Below the pieces are notes generated by a model. That model had not been told where the DNA came from and did no database searches. It saw nothing but the letters and a program-made list of their open reading frames with translations. From assembly GCA_951799405.1 (NCBI GenBank), contig OX637350.1, positions 3,457,852-3,521,851 of the forward strand: a stretch of DNA of 64,000 bases, in the 5' to 3' direction. Made by a program: the position numbers and the translations under genes. Below, in pieces: positions 19,758 to 30,649 of the stretch; position 1 is the first letter of the stretch; every line of letters starts with the position of its first letter. Origin of the DNA: Agapetus fuscipes (lineage: Eukaryota > Arthropoda > Insecta > Trichoptera > Glossosomatidae).

Positions 19758-21193
19758 AATAATAATAATAACAGGCTGATTTATTTTAAATTACACATGA
19801 TAAGAGAGCGCCGTTTTTGTGTGTGTCACACCTCAAGGGCCCTCTCCGATCATGGATAAGACTTTCTAAACAAGTGTGCCTTGAGTGCTCCTCGAAATAC
19901 ACCCACAGATTTGGAGTTCTTCACTCCGGGTGGCAGTCTGTTCCACTCCACCGGCCCCGCAACACGGAAAGCGCGGTCTCCGAAGTTTGTACGAATCTGA
20001 CGGCGCGGCTGAACCAAATTGACTACTCCATCACCCGCAGATCTGAGTGTCTGCCTCCTAACACCCATTTCAACAGGTGAAATCATATCAGCCAGATAAG
20101 GTGGGGCCAAGCCATTGATGGCTTTATATACCATTAAACAAACACGGAAGACCACCCTCTCCGGGAAACGAAGCCAATGAAGTTTTTTTAACAGCGGGGT
20201 GATGTGAGCGAATTTGGGAATCCCGAATATGAGTCTTGCTGCCGAATTCAACACAGATTGAAAGCGATTAAACTGTTTCTTCGGCTGACCACTATAAAGC
20301 GTCGAGCAATAGTCAATCCGAGACATCACAAACGCACTCACCAGGGTCTTAACCGCATCTGACGGCAGACATTTTCTTATTGCCTTTATTTGGCGAAGCG
20401 AAAAAAAAGAAGAAGCTATTGTGGCATCTATTTGCCTATCCAGTGTCAGGTTACGATCCAGTAAGACTCCTAGAAGTCTTACCGAATCAGAAGGCTGGAT
20501 TAGCTTACCTCCTATGGAAAGTGGTACTCTATTCACCAGAAGGTGGTCACGCCTCGATGTGGCTGCCCAGAGTATCTCCGTCTTATCCATGTTTAAGATT
20601 AGGCCATTGTTCCTCATCCACCCACCGACCTCCGCGATACACCCAGAGACCCTGCAACTGAGGTCCTCAGCCATGTCTGGCCGAGAATGAGAGTATATTT
20701 GCCAGTCATCTGCATATGAGTGTGCGATGAGGCCCCATTTTTCAACAACACTCTCAATCTCAGCAGTATACAATATGAAAAGGATCGGACCCAGCACAGA
20801 GCCCTGTGGGACCCCGGAAGACAGCGAGTAGGTAGGTGAAACACTATCACAAATACGCACCGCCTGTCTGCGCTCCGCCAGATAGGAAGAAAATCACGCC
20901 AAAGCCCCTCCGGTCAAACCAAATGACACCTCCAATCTCTCAATAAGAATTGGGTGACTTACTGTGTCAAAGGCCGCACTCATATCAAGAAGCGCCAGTA
21001 AGGCTAGATTACCACACTCCACAGCTGATATCATATCCGATACAAGCATGAGCATACCGGTTTCTGTTGAGTGATATTTCCGGTATGCAGACTGCCTCTT
21101 AGGCATTAAGCCGCTTGCATCCAGATAGGATACCAACCGCCGCGAGACAATCCGCTCCAGCACCTTCGACAAGAATGGCAGATTTGACACAGG
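19758..21193 (-). mobile_element. CR1/Jockey-like LINE, 5'-truncated, inserted in the RTE-like LINE
   Basis: The 3' end carries an ATT-repeat tail (ATAATAATAATAATAACAGG on the plus strand, so TTATTATTATTAT on the element strand), which is usual for CR1/L2-group LINEs. The segment just before the tail, AGAGGGCCCTTGAGGTGTGA and ACACACAAAAACGGCGCTCT, is shared with SINE-B. A 5-bp duplication TCTAT flanks the insert. Confidence 0.85.
19850..21193 (-). pseudogene. CR1/Jockey-like LINE reverse transcriptase, C-terminal part
   Basis: One frame encodes part of a non-LTR reverse transcriptase: PVSNLPFLSKVLERIV, then the palm motif LLDMSAAFDTVSHPIL, then SSGVPQGSVLGPILF, the catalytic SYADDWQIY, and the C-terminal RIDYCSTLYSG and NRLPPGVKNSKSVGVF segments typical of CR1/Jockey-group LINEs. 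A single in-frame TGA at 20894-20896 replaces the usual Trp before FSSYLAERRQ, so the frame is broken once. Its N-terminus (RT fingers and endonuclease) is missing through 5' truncation. The apparent start at 21310 lies in the host RTE-like LINE and is a read-through. Dead copy; the active-site residues remain. Confidence 0.9.
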
Positions 21194-21521
21194 TCTATCC
21201 TTGCATACTTCTTTCCTTTCCTCCAGAGTCATAACCTTCTTCATACAAGCTCTTCTTTTATTATGACTCTGGATATTCCACTCATTCGCAATTTCGGATA
21301 TTTGGTCCATCTATACCTTTCTCGGTCTTCCTCTACCACGACATCCATCTATTCTACCAACATATACTTTCTTCGTCAGTCTTTCCTCATTCATTCTCTC
21401 CATATCCCTAAACCATCTTAACAAACTTCTTTTAATCTTCACTTTCACACTTTCTTTTGCACCACATTATTTTCTTACAAAATCATTCCTCACCCTGTCA
21501 CTCCGTTTTTTCCCAATCACG

Positions 21522-22728
21522 TGGATCTATATAATTATCACAATACCGAATCGATTTTATTTGTGACAATACAAAAGGGCAGCGTGAAAGGCGATGTGGC
21601 ACAATTAAAGCACAACAATAACAATTTTTGGTTACGAAAGGAAGGAAATCAATAGGAAACCCAAAACGTGACGCAAATTGTCTATCAGTAATATTATGTA
21701 CAGCTATCGAACTGAAATTTATAGGTAAACAAAATCAAGGGCTGTTTTTCCTTCAAATAAAAGCAAGGTTACGTAATAAACTTACACTTTAATCACTGTG
21801 GATTTTTTAAGCTACATATATTAATCAATTGAGGAGTAAATAAATATCGCATAAAGGACAAAAATTTCACTTTTTCATAATTTTTGACCAATCTATCGTC
21901 AGTTTCTCAGTCACAGGGCTTCAGGTAGCCTGGCGGATCCATTGACGTCACAGCGTGGCTACCCGACCGCGCTGTGTTTTGACGGGACTCAAATTCTAAG
22001 CATTTTATTTTAGAAAATCATCAATGAAATCTATATTTTTACTACTTAAAAAATATACGGTTGTGATCCTTGAAATGTACTCTACACAACCATAGTATTT
22101 TCAACCGTATTCCCCCCACTGCAATTACTACATTACCATAACGCTTTATAACTGTCCCAATTTCACACAAAACGTATACGCCATTACCTCGCCGAGCTAT
22201 TGTCACGGAAGACGCTATTAATTAGGCATCATCATTGACATAATGAGGCTGATGATCACGGCTTGTTAGGCTGGATGGGCTCGGAATTATACCAGCACTG
22301 TGAAAGCGTACGCACTGCTTAAATATACAGTTTAAATTACGGAGAAACTCGTCGTTTCGCAGCGTAATTTGGGCCGAAAAAATAATATGAAACAAAATGA
22401 TATTCATATTTTGGAAGAGTTTTGAAGAGGTATTTATTCAGCAATACAACGCAACGCAAACCCAAGTAAGCTGCAGATGTAGAGCAACTTTTTCCCGCGT
22501 TGTTCCTCAAGTACTCTTCACTGTGCGCTCCTATCGAATACTCAAAACAAACCCTGATGCGCTGTTCTGCTAAATTCCTAGCTACGAAAAAGCGGTTCGT
22601 TTCCAAAAATAAGGTGTAGTACTGTGATATTTTTTTATCTATGGATGTCTTTTGCAAGTGCTTGCAAGATCCGACATGGATTGATATCCATAGTGTGAGG
22701 AGTTTAGCAGAATAGCAAAAAAAAAAAA
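21522..22728. other. Unannotated 1.2 kb, no gene seen
   Basis: The minus-strand ORFs at 22222-22657 are short and have no recognisable domain. No repeat recognised. Confidence 0.4.
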
Positions 22729-23028
22729 CGCAACTAAGCTACACATACAGTGTAACTTCTTGCCGCGTTATCCCCGAAGGGGTCGCATGTGGCGAGTTGA
22801 ACCTATTTATTTTTACAGGTAAGGGGGCCGGCCTTACGCCAACCACTTCATTTGAAGTGGAGGTTTCCCAGCTCCCGAGAGTGCTGGTACTCATTTCTTG
22901 TGAAGGCTGAGTAAGCCTTGCCGGTATTTTATTTTGGGGTTTGAAATAAACACCGAAACGGGAAATCATTTCTGACACCCTCGGTGGGATTCGAACCCGA
23001 GCTTTCGGCATGGAATGCAAGCACTCTT
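22729..23028 (-). mobile_element. SINE-A, minus strand, head truncated
   Basis: Well-preserved 3' end and body (CGCAACTAAGCTACACATAC, TTATCCCCGAAGGGGTCGCA, GGCCGGCCTTACGCC). The B-box GGGATTCGAACCC is intact; the A-box side is lost after GCAAGCACTCTTC. Confidence 0.8.
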
Positions 23029-23499
23029 CTTCTGCGCTTCTGGCTTTTTTCATAGGATCATAATAGTATTCTTAACAGGAGAAAGAGCGACTAGAGGTGA
23101 GAAAGCAAAAGGTGTAGGAATATAATATGGAAACTTTCGAGTTATTCTACTGCAAAGGTAAAAAATATTTAAATAAAATCGATAAAGCTGAATATTTTTC
23201 ATTTTTCATGTTTATAAGGTAATGATTCTTAGCCACCCAAGTACGGAGGAATTAAAAAAGTTTCCGCCAAAAATGGCTTTGAGTGCGTATCTATGCGATA
23301 ATTTTTTTTCTTAATTTCCGGTCGCAAAGGACGTGAAATGTGCTAAATGGGCGAGAAAACGGCATTTTGAAAACACTTAACAGAATCACCTCATATTTTC
23401 AAATGGAGTACATTAAAATATATATTTTTAAAAAGGATTTAACCGAGAAAGAAATGTAGGGTTTAAAGTTATGCAATCGGTGTTTACCAGAAAACGCTT
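23029..23499. other. Unannotated, no gene seen
   Basis: No repeat or coding region recognised. Confidence 0.4.
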
Positions 23500-23868
23500 T
23501 TGACTTATAGGTTGGTATGCGGCTGACCACCAATGCTGTAAAAATGGTTCACTTTTCCAATGTCACCCCTGTCTCAGGGAAGGACGGCAAGAGTTGCAGG
23601 GTGTATGTCCATTTGAGATTTGGTTTTTATGTTGTAGGTTCACATGAGGTTCACATGATTTTAAGGTTCACTTTGCCAATGTCACCCCTATTTCAGGGAA
23701 GGTCGGCAACAGTTGAAGGGCGTATGTTCATTTAAAATTGGATTTTTATATTGTAGGTCCACATGCGGCATGTGTTAGAGCGAAATTATACATGTCTGCT
23801 TGTGGGAATGCGTTTTTATATGAATCTTAAATGATATATATCTTTGCAGCTTTGATTTAGATTTAGAA
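23500..23868 (+). mobile_element. Two D-repeats in tandem
   Basis: 23500-23658 is a D copy cut after GTAGGTTCACATGAGG. 23659-23868 restarts at GTTCACATGATTTTAAGGTT and runs to the tail (TTTGCAGCTTTGATTTAG). Both hairpins, CCCTGTCTCAGGG and CCCTATTTCAGGG, are present. Head-to-tail arrangement. Confidence 0.65.
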
Positions 23869-24240
23869 ATAAATAAATCGCAGTTTGATTAAAAGAACCC
23901 CAAGTATAATCATAACAATACCTTTTAATGAACGCATAGCATTATGAGTTCTCATAGTAGTGTTTATGAATGCGGTTGTCAGAAACAGTACCTACATTAC
24001 TTGTAGAATATAATACGTGTATGATTTGAATTCAATCAACCTGTGAGCTGTTATTCACAGTGATAGTAAAGAATTGTGTTGCTTCCTGTTTCCCACGTGC
24101 CAAGAATGCTAACATAGTACTGTTCCGACGCTACGCTATTGTTCTTGAATATGAAATTACATGAGACACGCCTCTGACTAGACATGTTTTTATATTGAAT
24201 TCTTCGGTTGGAAATAAATTTTATTTTCAAATTAATCTTG
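23869..24240. other. Unannotated, no gene seen
   Basis: No repeat or coding region recognised. Confidence 0.4.
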
Positions 24241-24712
24241 TCCGGTCGATAGCTCAGTTGGTAGAGAGTGCTTGCATTCTATGCCAAGAACTGGGACGAA
24301 CTCCACCGAGGGTGACAGAAATAATCTCCCGTTTCGGTATTTCTTTCAAACCCAAAATAAATACCGGCAAGGTTTACTCTTAAATGAGAACCAGCTTTCT
24401 CGGGAGCTGGGAACCCCCCGCTTCGACTGAATCGGTTGGCGTGCCCCCTTATAGCCCGTTCCCACTTGTCGGGTGTCGGATCCGTATATTAATAGGTTCC
24501 AGTGGCAGAGCATTATGTATAGAGCTATTCACACTTGTCGGAAACCGATTTTGTCCGAAATGTTCGGCAACTGGAACCTCCGATGAATATACGGATCCGA
24601 CACCCGACAAGTGGGAACTGGCTCTTACCCGTTGAAATAAACAGGGTCTCGAATCGCCACTTCGGGGATAACGCAGGCAAGATGTTACATTATATGCGTA
24701 GCTTAGTTGCAA
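24241..24712 (+). mobile_element. SINE-A split by J MITE
   Basis: Head TCCGGTCGATAGCTCAGTTG, an altered B-box (CTGGGACGAACTCCACC), and the body to GTGCCCCCTTA (24451). It resumes at 24625 with TTACCCGTTGAAATAAACAG and the GGGGATAACGCAGGC end. The MITE sits in the TTA of GCCCCCTTACC. Confidence 0.8.
24452..24624. mobile_element. J MITE, copy 1 (Harbinger-like, TTA duplication)
   Basis: A near-palindromic element: AGCCCGTTCCCACTTGTCGG at the left and CCGACAAGTGGGAACTGGCT-like ends at the right, with inner inverted repeats TCGGATCCGTATAT and ATATACGGATCCGA and a centre ATTCACACTTGTCGG. Flanked by TTA (24449-24451, 24625-24627). The outer ends, TWA duplication and size (173 bp) fit PIF/Harbinger MITEs. 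No ORF of its own. Confidence 0.75.
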
Positions 24713-25014
24713 GTTGCGAACACAAAGATGTGTACACATTTTGGACTATTTTTGATAGCGAGGTTAAAACACGATTAGCATTTTGTACGGGTAACAAAAC
24801 AAATAATAAGTGCTCCATTCGCATGAGGAATGTGACATTTGTAATTCATTGGGTGTGTGGTTAAAAATGAGACCTTGATTATGGTCCGGTGTTTTTACGG
24901 ACAACTAACCTATCGGGCACAAGGCAATGAGATTGTGCTAGGAATACAAACACCATTATTGCGTGGATAAATTAAAATACCATTTATAAAAGTTAAAATA
25001 CCATTATGAAAAGT

Positions 25015-25115
25015 AAGGTTGGATCAGATTGGGGAAATTGTGGAAGAATGGAATAAACAAAGAGGTTCTAGCCATTCCTAGCGGAAAGGCGACAGAGTTA
25101 CAGTTACAGTTAAGG
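25015..25115 (+). pseudogene. RTE-like LINE C-terminal remnant (second subfamily)
   Basis: GGATCAGATTGGGGAAATTG, GAAGAATGG and AGGCGACAGAGTTACAGTTA match 62468-62660, where the frame still reads as the LINE C-terminus (DQIEEIVKEW). A large internal deletion is present. Confidence 0.6.
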
Positions 25116-25159
25116 GTTTTTGTATTGACATTGAGAAGATTAATTTTAAATTAAAATAT

Positions 25160-25312
25160 TTAAAAAAAAAAACTTCACGATTTGATTTATTTCTTTGAGC
25201 ACTTTCGATGCCTTCGCACTATTTTCAGTTGTTATCCTCTTGATAATGGTGTGATAACATTGAAAGTGCCCGAGGAAATAAATCAACTCGTGAAGAAAAA
25301 CTTTGTGTTCAT
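25160..25312. mobile_element. Q MITE (long inverted repeat)
   Basis: Left arm CTTCACGATTTGATTTATTT and CTTTGAGCACTTTCGATG; right arm CATTGAAAGTGCCCGAGG and AAATAAATCAACTCGTGAAG are inverted copies of about 40 bp. One arm recurs at 55068-55125. About 150 bp, no ORF. Confidence 0.65.
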
Positions 25313-26605
25313 TTTTACATAATTCATATCATTTAATTATATTGAAATACCTGAGGTAAAGGTTTGACACAAACACAAGACCGCTTTTTAATTCCGCACA
25401 AATAAAAGTACCTACAAATAGCCGTGATGATCGCCAATCTTTAATTAAAGGTATAATTTAGTCTCACATAAAAAGAACTAGTTCGATCACATCTCGTAGG
25501 GAGTGAAAAATACATTAAAGTTTTCGTTTCCATTTACGCTCACTGGTGGCGCTGTTGAATCTCAAAATATAATGCCAATTTTGATAAGAACTCCTTCCAA
25601 AATGATAGTTAATTAGGAATAATTTATTTATCAATGAAAAAAAATAATGCAGAAGAAGATTAAAAGTTCGCATACAAAATAGACCGTTTGCAACGAAATT
25701 CGGAAAATGTTCCAATCGGAACATTATATGATTTTATTGGAAAGAAAAATCGGATTTTCTCCAAATAATCGTTTTAAAAGGGACAAAATCCTTGTCTATC
25801 ACAAAATCATTTTCTTTGTAGCGACCGTCTCTCAAACGTATTAAAATATGAACTTAGAAAAAAAACGGTTGTATTCAGGGTTAATCGGCTTACGGGGGTC
25901 ACAACCCCTTACAGAACCCCTTTTCTAGGGGTCGGCCAGGTCGGGGGTGTTTACTGGAACAGCGAAAACCCCCGAGTAATATTTTTCCCGATTATTTTCT
26001 TCCCTTAACACATTTTTCTTCATAAAAATTCATTACGTCGCAGAGATAAAAAATAAGCTTTTCATTAGAAGCCACAAAGAATACTGAAACACATTAAAGA
26101 AAAGTGTCTTACAGAATTTACATCCCATAAAATGAACCGAAAAAGTTGTCACTTCTGACGTTTATTTTTTTCTGAAAATTTCCGAGTCAATCTTTTTTAT
26201 CGTTAATATTTTCTTTATATGTCAAACAATGTTTAGAAGATTTTTAATGATATGTAAATTTACCAGCCTGAATGTTGTTTTTTTTTTTCAGTATTACAAA
26301 ACAGTTCATTAGTGATTTAAACAAGCTTTTATAAAACCAATATTTTTGCTAAAAAATCAACATTAAAATGCCTGTAAAAATGTACTTATTAATGAAAAAC
26401 ACTGAAAAAATTATCTTGTTTTTTGAGGAAAATAGTCTCAAGAAAATAAGAGATAAAGGCAAAATTGTATTGCAAAATAAGTTAGCGTTCGTAAGTCCTC
26501 CACGAATAGTAAATAATGGATTGGATTATTATAAAGATATCATTTAATAGGTCGATAAATTATTTTCAAACAAACTATTCACACAAAGAAAATTAGATTA
26601 GCCCC
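25313..26605. other. Unannotated 1.3 kb, no gene seen
   Basis: AT-rich apart from a G/C-rich patch at 25890-25975 with several GGGG and CCCC runs. The ORF 25515-25724 is short and unrecognisable. Confidence 0.4.
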
Positions 26606-27285
26606 AATATTGCAGATAAACCGCCATTTTTTTCGTTCCATTCATAAGTCTTTCATTTCAACCAAAGCTATACCTTTCTTATGAAAGCTCTCATTTTAGT
26701 ATCACTCTAGATATACAATTCAATTAATTTAATTTCAGGAACTCTGTCCATCCATATCTTTCTCGGTCTTCCTCTACTACGGCAACCAAACATTCTTGCA
26801 ACGTGTCTTCGTCAATCTTTCATCATTCATTGTCTCGCTAACGCTACTAACGCTATCAAGCTACAAATACAGTGCAAATCCTAGCCGTTTTTTCCCCGAA
26901 GGGGTCGCACTTGGCGAGTGAACTTATTTATTTTCACAGATAAGGAGGCCGGACATACGCCAACCACTTAAGTTGAAGTGGGAGTTTCCGAGATCCCAAA
27001 GGGGCTGGTACTCAATGAGTACTACTCATTTCTTTAAATGGCTGAATAAACCTTGTCGGTATTTTGGGGTTGAAATAAACACCGCAACGGAAAATCATTC
27101 CTGACACGCTCGGTGAGATTCGAACCCTAGCTCTCGGCATTGAATACAAGCACTTAACCAACTGAACTATCGACCTTACTAATACGTCCTAACAATCTAA
27201 ATAAACTTCCTTTTATCTTCACTTTCTCACTTTTTCATGCACCACATTCATCAATTAAGAAATCATTCCTAACCGAATCAAAAAA
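26606..27285 (-). pseudogene. RTE-like LINE ORF2 fragment, diverged, split by SINE-A
   Basis: 26606-26835 (GCAGATAAACCGCCATTTTT, TCCATCCATATCTTTCTCGG, TCTTCCTCTACTACGGCAA) and 27177-27285 (AATAAACTTCCTTTTATCTT, GCACCACATTCATCAA) together align with 49360-49690 of the intact copy. Many substitutions: clearly older than the SINE-A in its middle. Confidence 0.7.
26859..27176 (-). mobile_element. SINE-A, minus strand, nested in a LINE remnant
   Basis: From AAGCTACAAATACAGTGCAA to AACTGAACTATCGACC; the B-box GAGATTCGAACCCTAGC is recognisable. A small duplication GAGTACTACTCATT interrupts the ACTCATTTCTT segment. Confidence 0.75.
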
Positions 27286-27905
27286 TAAATTAATATACCT
27301 TAAAAGACAAAATAATTTGGACAATTATAAGACTAGTAATGAACAGGTTAGAATGATAGTAAACGAATCATTTTTATGGATAAATTAAAAAATTGGAGGG
27401 CAGTTATGAGTGTTTTAATACATCAAAAATATTTGGTTCGCGTTTATTTTTTTGTAGATAAGCATCACGAAGGGCTGTCAAGTATCACCCCCGGCGATCA
27501 CTTTGTGTCCTAGTTACAAAACTTAACGTATAAACTCAACCGTAGCTGTTAACTAAAATATATATGACACCTCTGATGATCGTTTCACTTGCTATACATT
27601 TTTTGTAAAACTCAATGGTTGAGTTGAAACGCGGAGTTTAGATTATAAAAGGCAGTACGTGTAATACTAACCTAACCAAATCGGCCGATCGCGTGCGTAA
27701 TATTAAAAATGCAGTGCACCGAAAATAGCCTCAACATTCAGAGTGGGGTTTAGAAAATATTTAAGATATTTTTGATACGCAATTATCAAGTGGATATGAT
27801 CGTATCATGTATGGTTTCAGAATCATACGTAATCAATTAAATAGAAGTGGCTTTTTGAAAGCAGTTAAAAAAAAAATGGCACCTAAAAAGATTTACGTGT
27901 TTCGT
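27286..27905. other. Unannotated, no gene seen
   Basis: No repeat or coding region recognised. Confidence 0.4.
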
Positions 27906-28572
27906 GTCCGGTCGATAGCTCAGTTTGTAGAGTGCTTGCATTCCATTCTGAGAAGTCGGAATTGAATCCCACCGAGGGTGTCGTTTCGATGTTTTTTTTA
28001 GAAGAAGAAATCCTGTGCGGGAGACTCCCTAGATTCTAGAGACTCTAGGGGTCTATGACACTTGTTGTAGTGCCGCAGAGGTGTACAAGCTTGGTCGCCG
28101 CTACAAAGCGCCAATACTCAAGCAAGACCCAGTTGCTGTAAGGCTGGATGGGCCTTTGGTGACCGGTCATTGGTGAAGGTTTATGATTTTTTTCAACCCA
28201 GCGAAGAGCAAATTTGAAAATATAAATGGTATATTTTTGTGCTCCGCCGGGATTCGAACCCACAACCTTCCTATTCAGAGTCCGCAGTGTTACCACTGAG
28301 CTACGGACCGGTCTAAAATATTTTTTCAAAAACTTTTTTTTTGTTTATTTCAAAACCAAAATATAATACCGGAAACGTTTACGCAGCTTTCACAAAAAAT
28401 TAGTACTCTCGGTCCAGCACTCTCGGTAGCTGTAAAACCCCCACTTTAACTGAAGTGGTAGGCGCAAGGCCGGCCCCCTTTCATGTAAAAATAAAAGGTT
28501 TCAAGTCGTCACATGCAACCCCTTCGGAGAGAACGCGGCAAGAAGTTACACTATATGTGTAGATTAGTCACG
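27906..28572 (+). mobile_element. SINE-A split by a minus-strand SINE-B
   Basis: The head TCCGGTCGATAGCTCAGTTT to ATCCCACCGAGGGTGTCG (27906-27990) is separated from the body TGTTTATTTCAAAACCAAAA to GTTACACTATATGTGTAGA (28330-28572) by a complete reversed SINE-B. Confidence 0.8.
27992..28313 (-). mobile_element. SINE-B, minus strand, full length, long-tail subfamily
   Basis: Head at 28313-28240 (ACCGGTCCGTAGCTCAGTGG, TTCGAATCCCGGCGGA), body through GTCACCAAAGGCCCATCC and GGTCTTGCTTGAGTATTGGC, then the tail GTACACCTCTGCGGCACTAC with ATAGACCCCTAGAGTCTC in place of the common CR1-like tail. The same tail variant is seen at 52140-52232. Confidence 0.8.
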
Positions 28573-28764
28573 TTTAGGTTAGTTTTTAAAGACGTCTGTG
28601 AATACGAATAAGTGATTAATGAAACAATATGGCTTACACGACATTATAGCCACAATTGAGAAATTGTTTTATGATTCGCGAATTAAGCCTCACTTGTTAA
28701 CAAATTTATTTTCTTGTTGTGGTTTTACAATGCTTCCCTTCAACCCCCGTCATTTCATTACTAA

Positions 28765-28890
28765 AGCCCGGTATTTTCAACGTTAGTATACGTGACTTGA
28801 GAAAAAATTACTAACCACACGATTGAATACCCAGTGCGCCCTTTTCTTTCAGTATAAAGTCGCTATGTTAACGTTGAAAGTATCGGGTCT
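28765..28890. mobile_element. H MITE, copy 2
   Basis: AGCCCGGTATTTTCAACGTT at the left; AACGTTGAAAGTATCGGGTCT at the right is its imperfect inverse. Flanks TAA (28762-28764) and TAG (28891-28893) suggest a TWA duplication with one mutation. Related to 16404-16533. Confidence 0.7.
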
Positions 28891-28893
28891 TAG

Positions 28894-29518
28894 CATACAT
28901 GAAACCAGTTTTCTTTTAGATTAGACATTCTTCTAATCAGTTGATTCTTATGTAAACAAAACTCAACAATCTTCAACGTTTTCGAAAAGGTTAGCCAATA
29001 CTTTCCAACTTCTCGGATTCTTGTAGTGTAACGAGATTCTTGAAAATATTTTTCAGGACATTTTCTAAATTCTGAGAGTCAATTTTTATTTAGTAGGTTA
29101 AACTTATTCTTTGCACCCTTTTATTGCATCCACAGTTCCATTTTTAACTAAATAGGTTATCACAACATGTAACATTTACAGATTTCACAGTAAGTATACA
29201 AATATTTACAAAAAAATATGAATCAGCGAGTTCAAATAGTATATTTTTAAATACTGTTTCAATTTGTAATAAAACAGTTTAATCCGCATGTAATCGGGTT
29301 CAACTGGACGGAAGCGAATGTAATTTTAATGTAAATATTACAAATTCTATTAACAAATAAGCGCTATTGAGTAAATTAAACATTAATCGACCATAGAACT
29401 AAATAATCATCAATACAATAAAAAATAGTATTCCTTTTTAATATTCGATGTTTATCACCGAAGCTTACGAAGAGGATTTGTTTTTTTTTTAATGAAAATG
29501 CATTTCCAAACAAATAAG
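28894..29518. other. AT-rich, no gene seen
   Basis: No repeat or coding region recognised. Confidence 0.4.
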
Positions 29519-30044
29519 CAGCTGTACATATAGTGCACCATCTTGCCGCGTTCTTCTCATGTGGCGAGAAGGTACCCTATTTATTTTTACAGGTAAGGGG
29601 CCGTCCATAAATTACGTCATCGATTTTGGCCGATTTTCGACCCCCCCCCCTCTTGCTGTAATAATGGATGAGCTTAATAATTAATAATGCTATATTACTT
29701 ACATAATATTTTGTTTATTTTGTAGAAATTGGTATTTACTAGAACGACGTCACTTTTGGTACTCGTACATCATTTGCCATCATCCGCAGACCAGACACCC
29801 CCCCCCCCCTTAATGCGAATGACGTAATATATGGACAGCCCCTAAGGGGGCCGGCCCTATGCCAACCACTTCAGTTGAAGTGGGAGTTTCCCAGTTCCTG
29901 AAGGGTTTGGCACTCATTTCTTGTGAAAGCTGAGTAAACTTTACCGGTATTTTATTTTGGGTTTGAAATCACACCCTCGGTGGGATTCGAACCTGAGCTC
30001 TCGGCATTGAACGCAAGCACTCCACCAACTGAGCTATCGACCGG
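29519..30044 (-). mobile_element. SINE-A, minus strand, split by K MITE
   Basis: 3' end GCTGTACATATAGTGCACC to CAGGTAA (29596), then resuming at 29843 TAAGGGGGCCGGCC through GGGATTCGAACCTGAGCTC to AACTGAGCTATCGACCGG. The break is at the TAA that is the reverse complement of the TTA hit by the J MITEs. Confidence 0.85.
29597..29842. mobile_element. K MITE (Harbinger-like, TAA duplication)
   Basis: Ends GGGGCCGTCCATAAATTACG and CGTAATATATGGACAGCCCC are imperfect inverted repeats, followed inward by GTCATC and GAATGA. Flanked by TAA at 29594-29596 and 29843-29845. Two C homopolymer runs lie subterminally (29641-29650 and 29800-29809). 246 bp, no ORF. Confidence 0.8.
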
Positions 30045-30455
30045 GGCGTTTACAACAAATTGTCAGAAGGTTGGGTTGACTTCTGTACCCAAGGTTTTTG
30101 TTTTTTCACATCTAACAGTTCTCTCATGTCATAAAATTTTGCACAGAGCGTATCGTACATGTGCATCTAATTTCACACTTCATATTTAAAGCTTATTTTT
30201 GATTTAAATATCATTTCAGTAAATTTTACATCAGTAAAGAAAAAACTTTTTTTTGCCATTTGAATGTACTTCATAATCCTCTATAATGAACACGGATTAA
30301 AAAAGCATTTGAAGCGAAATGAGTTCAGCTTTTTAATAGTTTGCATCTGTTAGATCGTGACCTATTTAGCAATGGAAACATTCCTCGAATAATATGTTAT
30401 GAATTAATTTTTCATGATTAATCTGTTGAAAAAGTATACATTGACATGAAACGCT

Positions 30456-30649
30456 TATTTAATGCATGCCCACAAGCAGGCACATGTAATTTCGCGCTTA
30501 CACATGCGGCGTGTGTGCATACAAAATAAACCAAACCTCACATGAACATAAACCTTTCAACACCAGCCGCCCTTCTCTGAAAGCGGGGTGGTAATGGCAA
30601 AAGTGAATCAAGTTTTTACAGCATGCATACCAACCTATTAGTCAAGGTA
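30456..30649 (-). mobile_element. D-repeat, diverged
   Basis: AATGCATGCCCACAAGCAGG, TTTCGCGCTTACACATGCGG, TTCTCTGAAAGCGGGG and CCAACCTATTAGTCAAGG match D in reverse; the tail is missing. 30045-30455 just before it shows no feature. Confidence 0.65.

Larger units (their letters stand above)
19360..21521 (-). mobile_element. RTE-like LINE, 5'-truncated, split by a CR1-like LINE
   Basis: 19360-19614 is the D-type 3' end with ATTAG units. Next come the 3' UTR and the ORF2 stop (19717-19719), and ORF2 C-terminal sequence to 19757. After the CR1 insert, 21194-21521 continues ORF2 upstream and matches 49385-49708 almost exactly (CCATCTATTCTACCAACATA, TTTTGCACCACATT). The copy is 5'-truncated at about 21521. 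The CR1 insert is flanked by TCTAT (19753-19757 and 21194-21198). Confidence 0.85.

Noticed and set aside
22337..22657. 106-codon minus-strand ORF
   Set aside because: No recognisable family, overlapping ORFs in another frame, low-complexity flanks.
25890..25975. G-quadruplex or CpG-island promoter
   Set aside because: The G runs alternate with C runs on the same strand and no gene or transcription start lies near.
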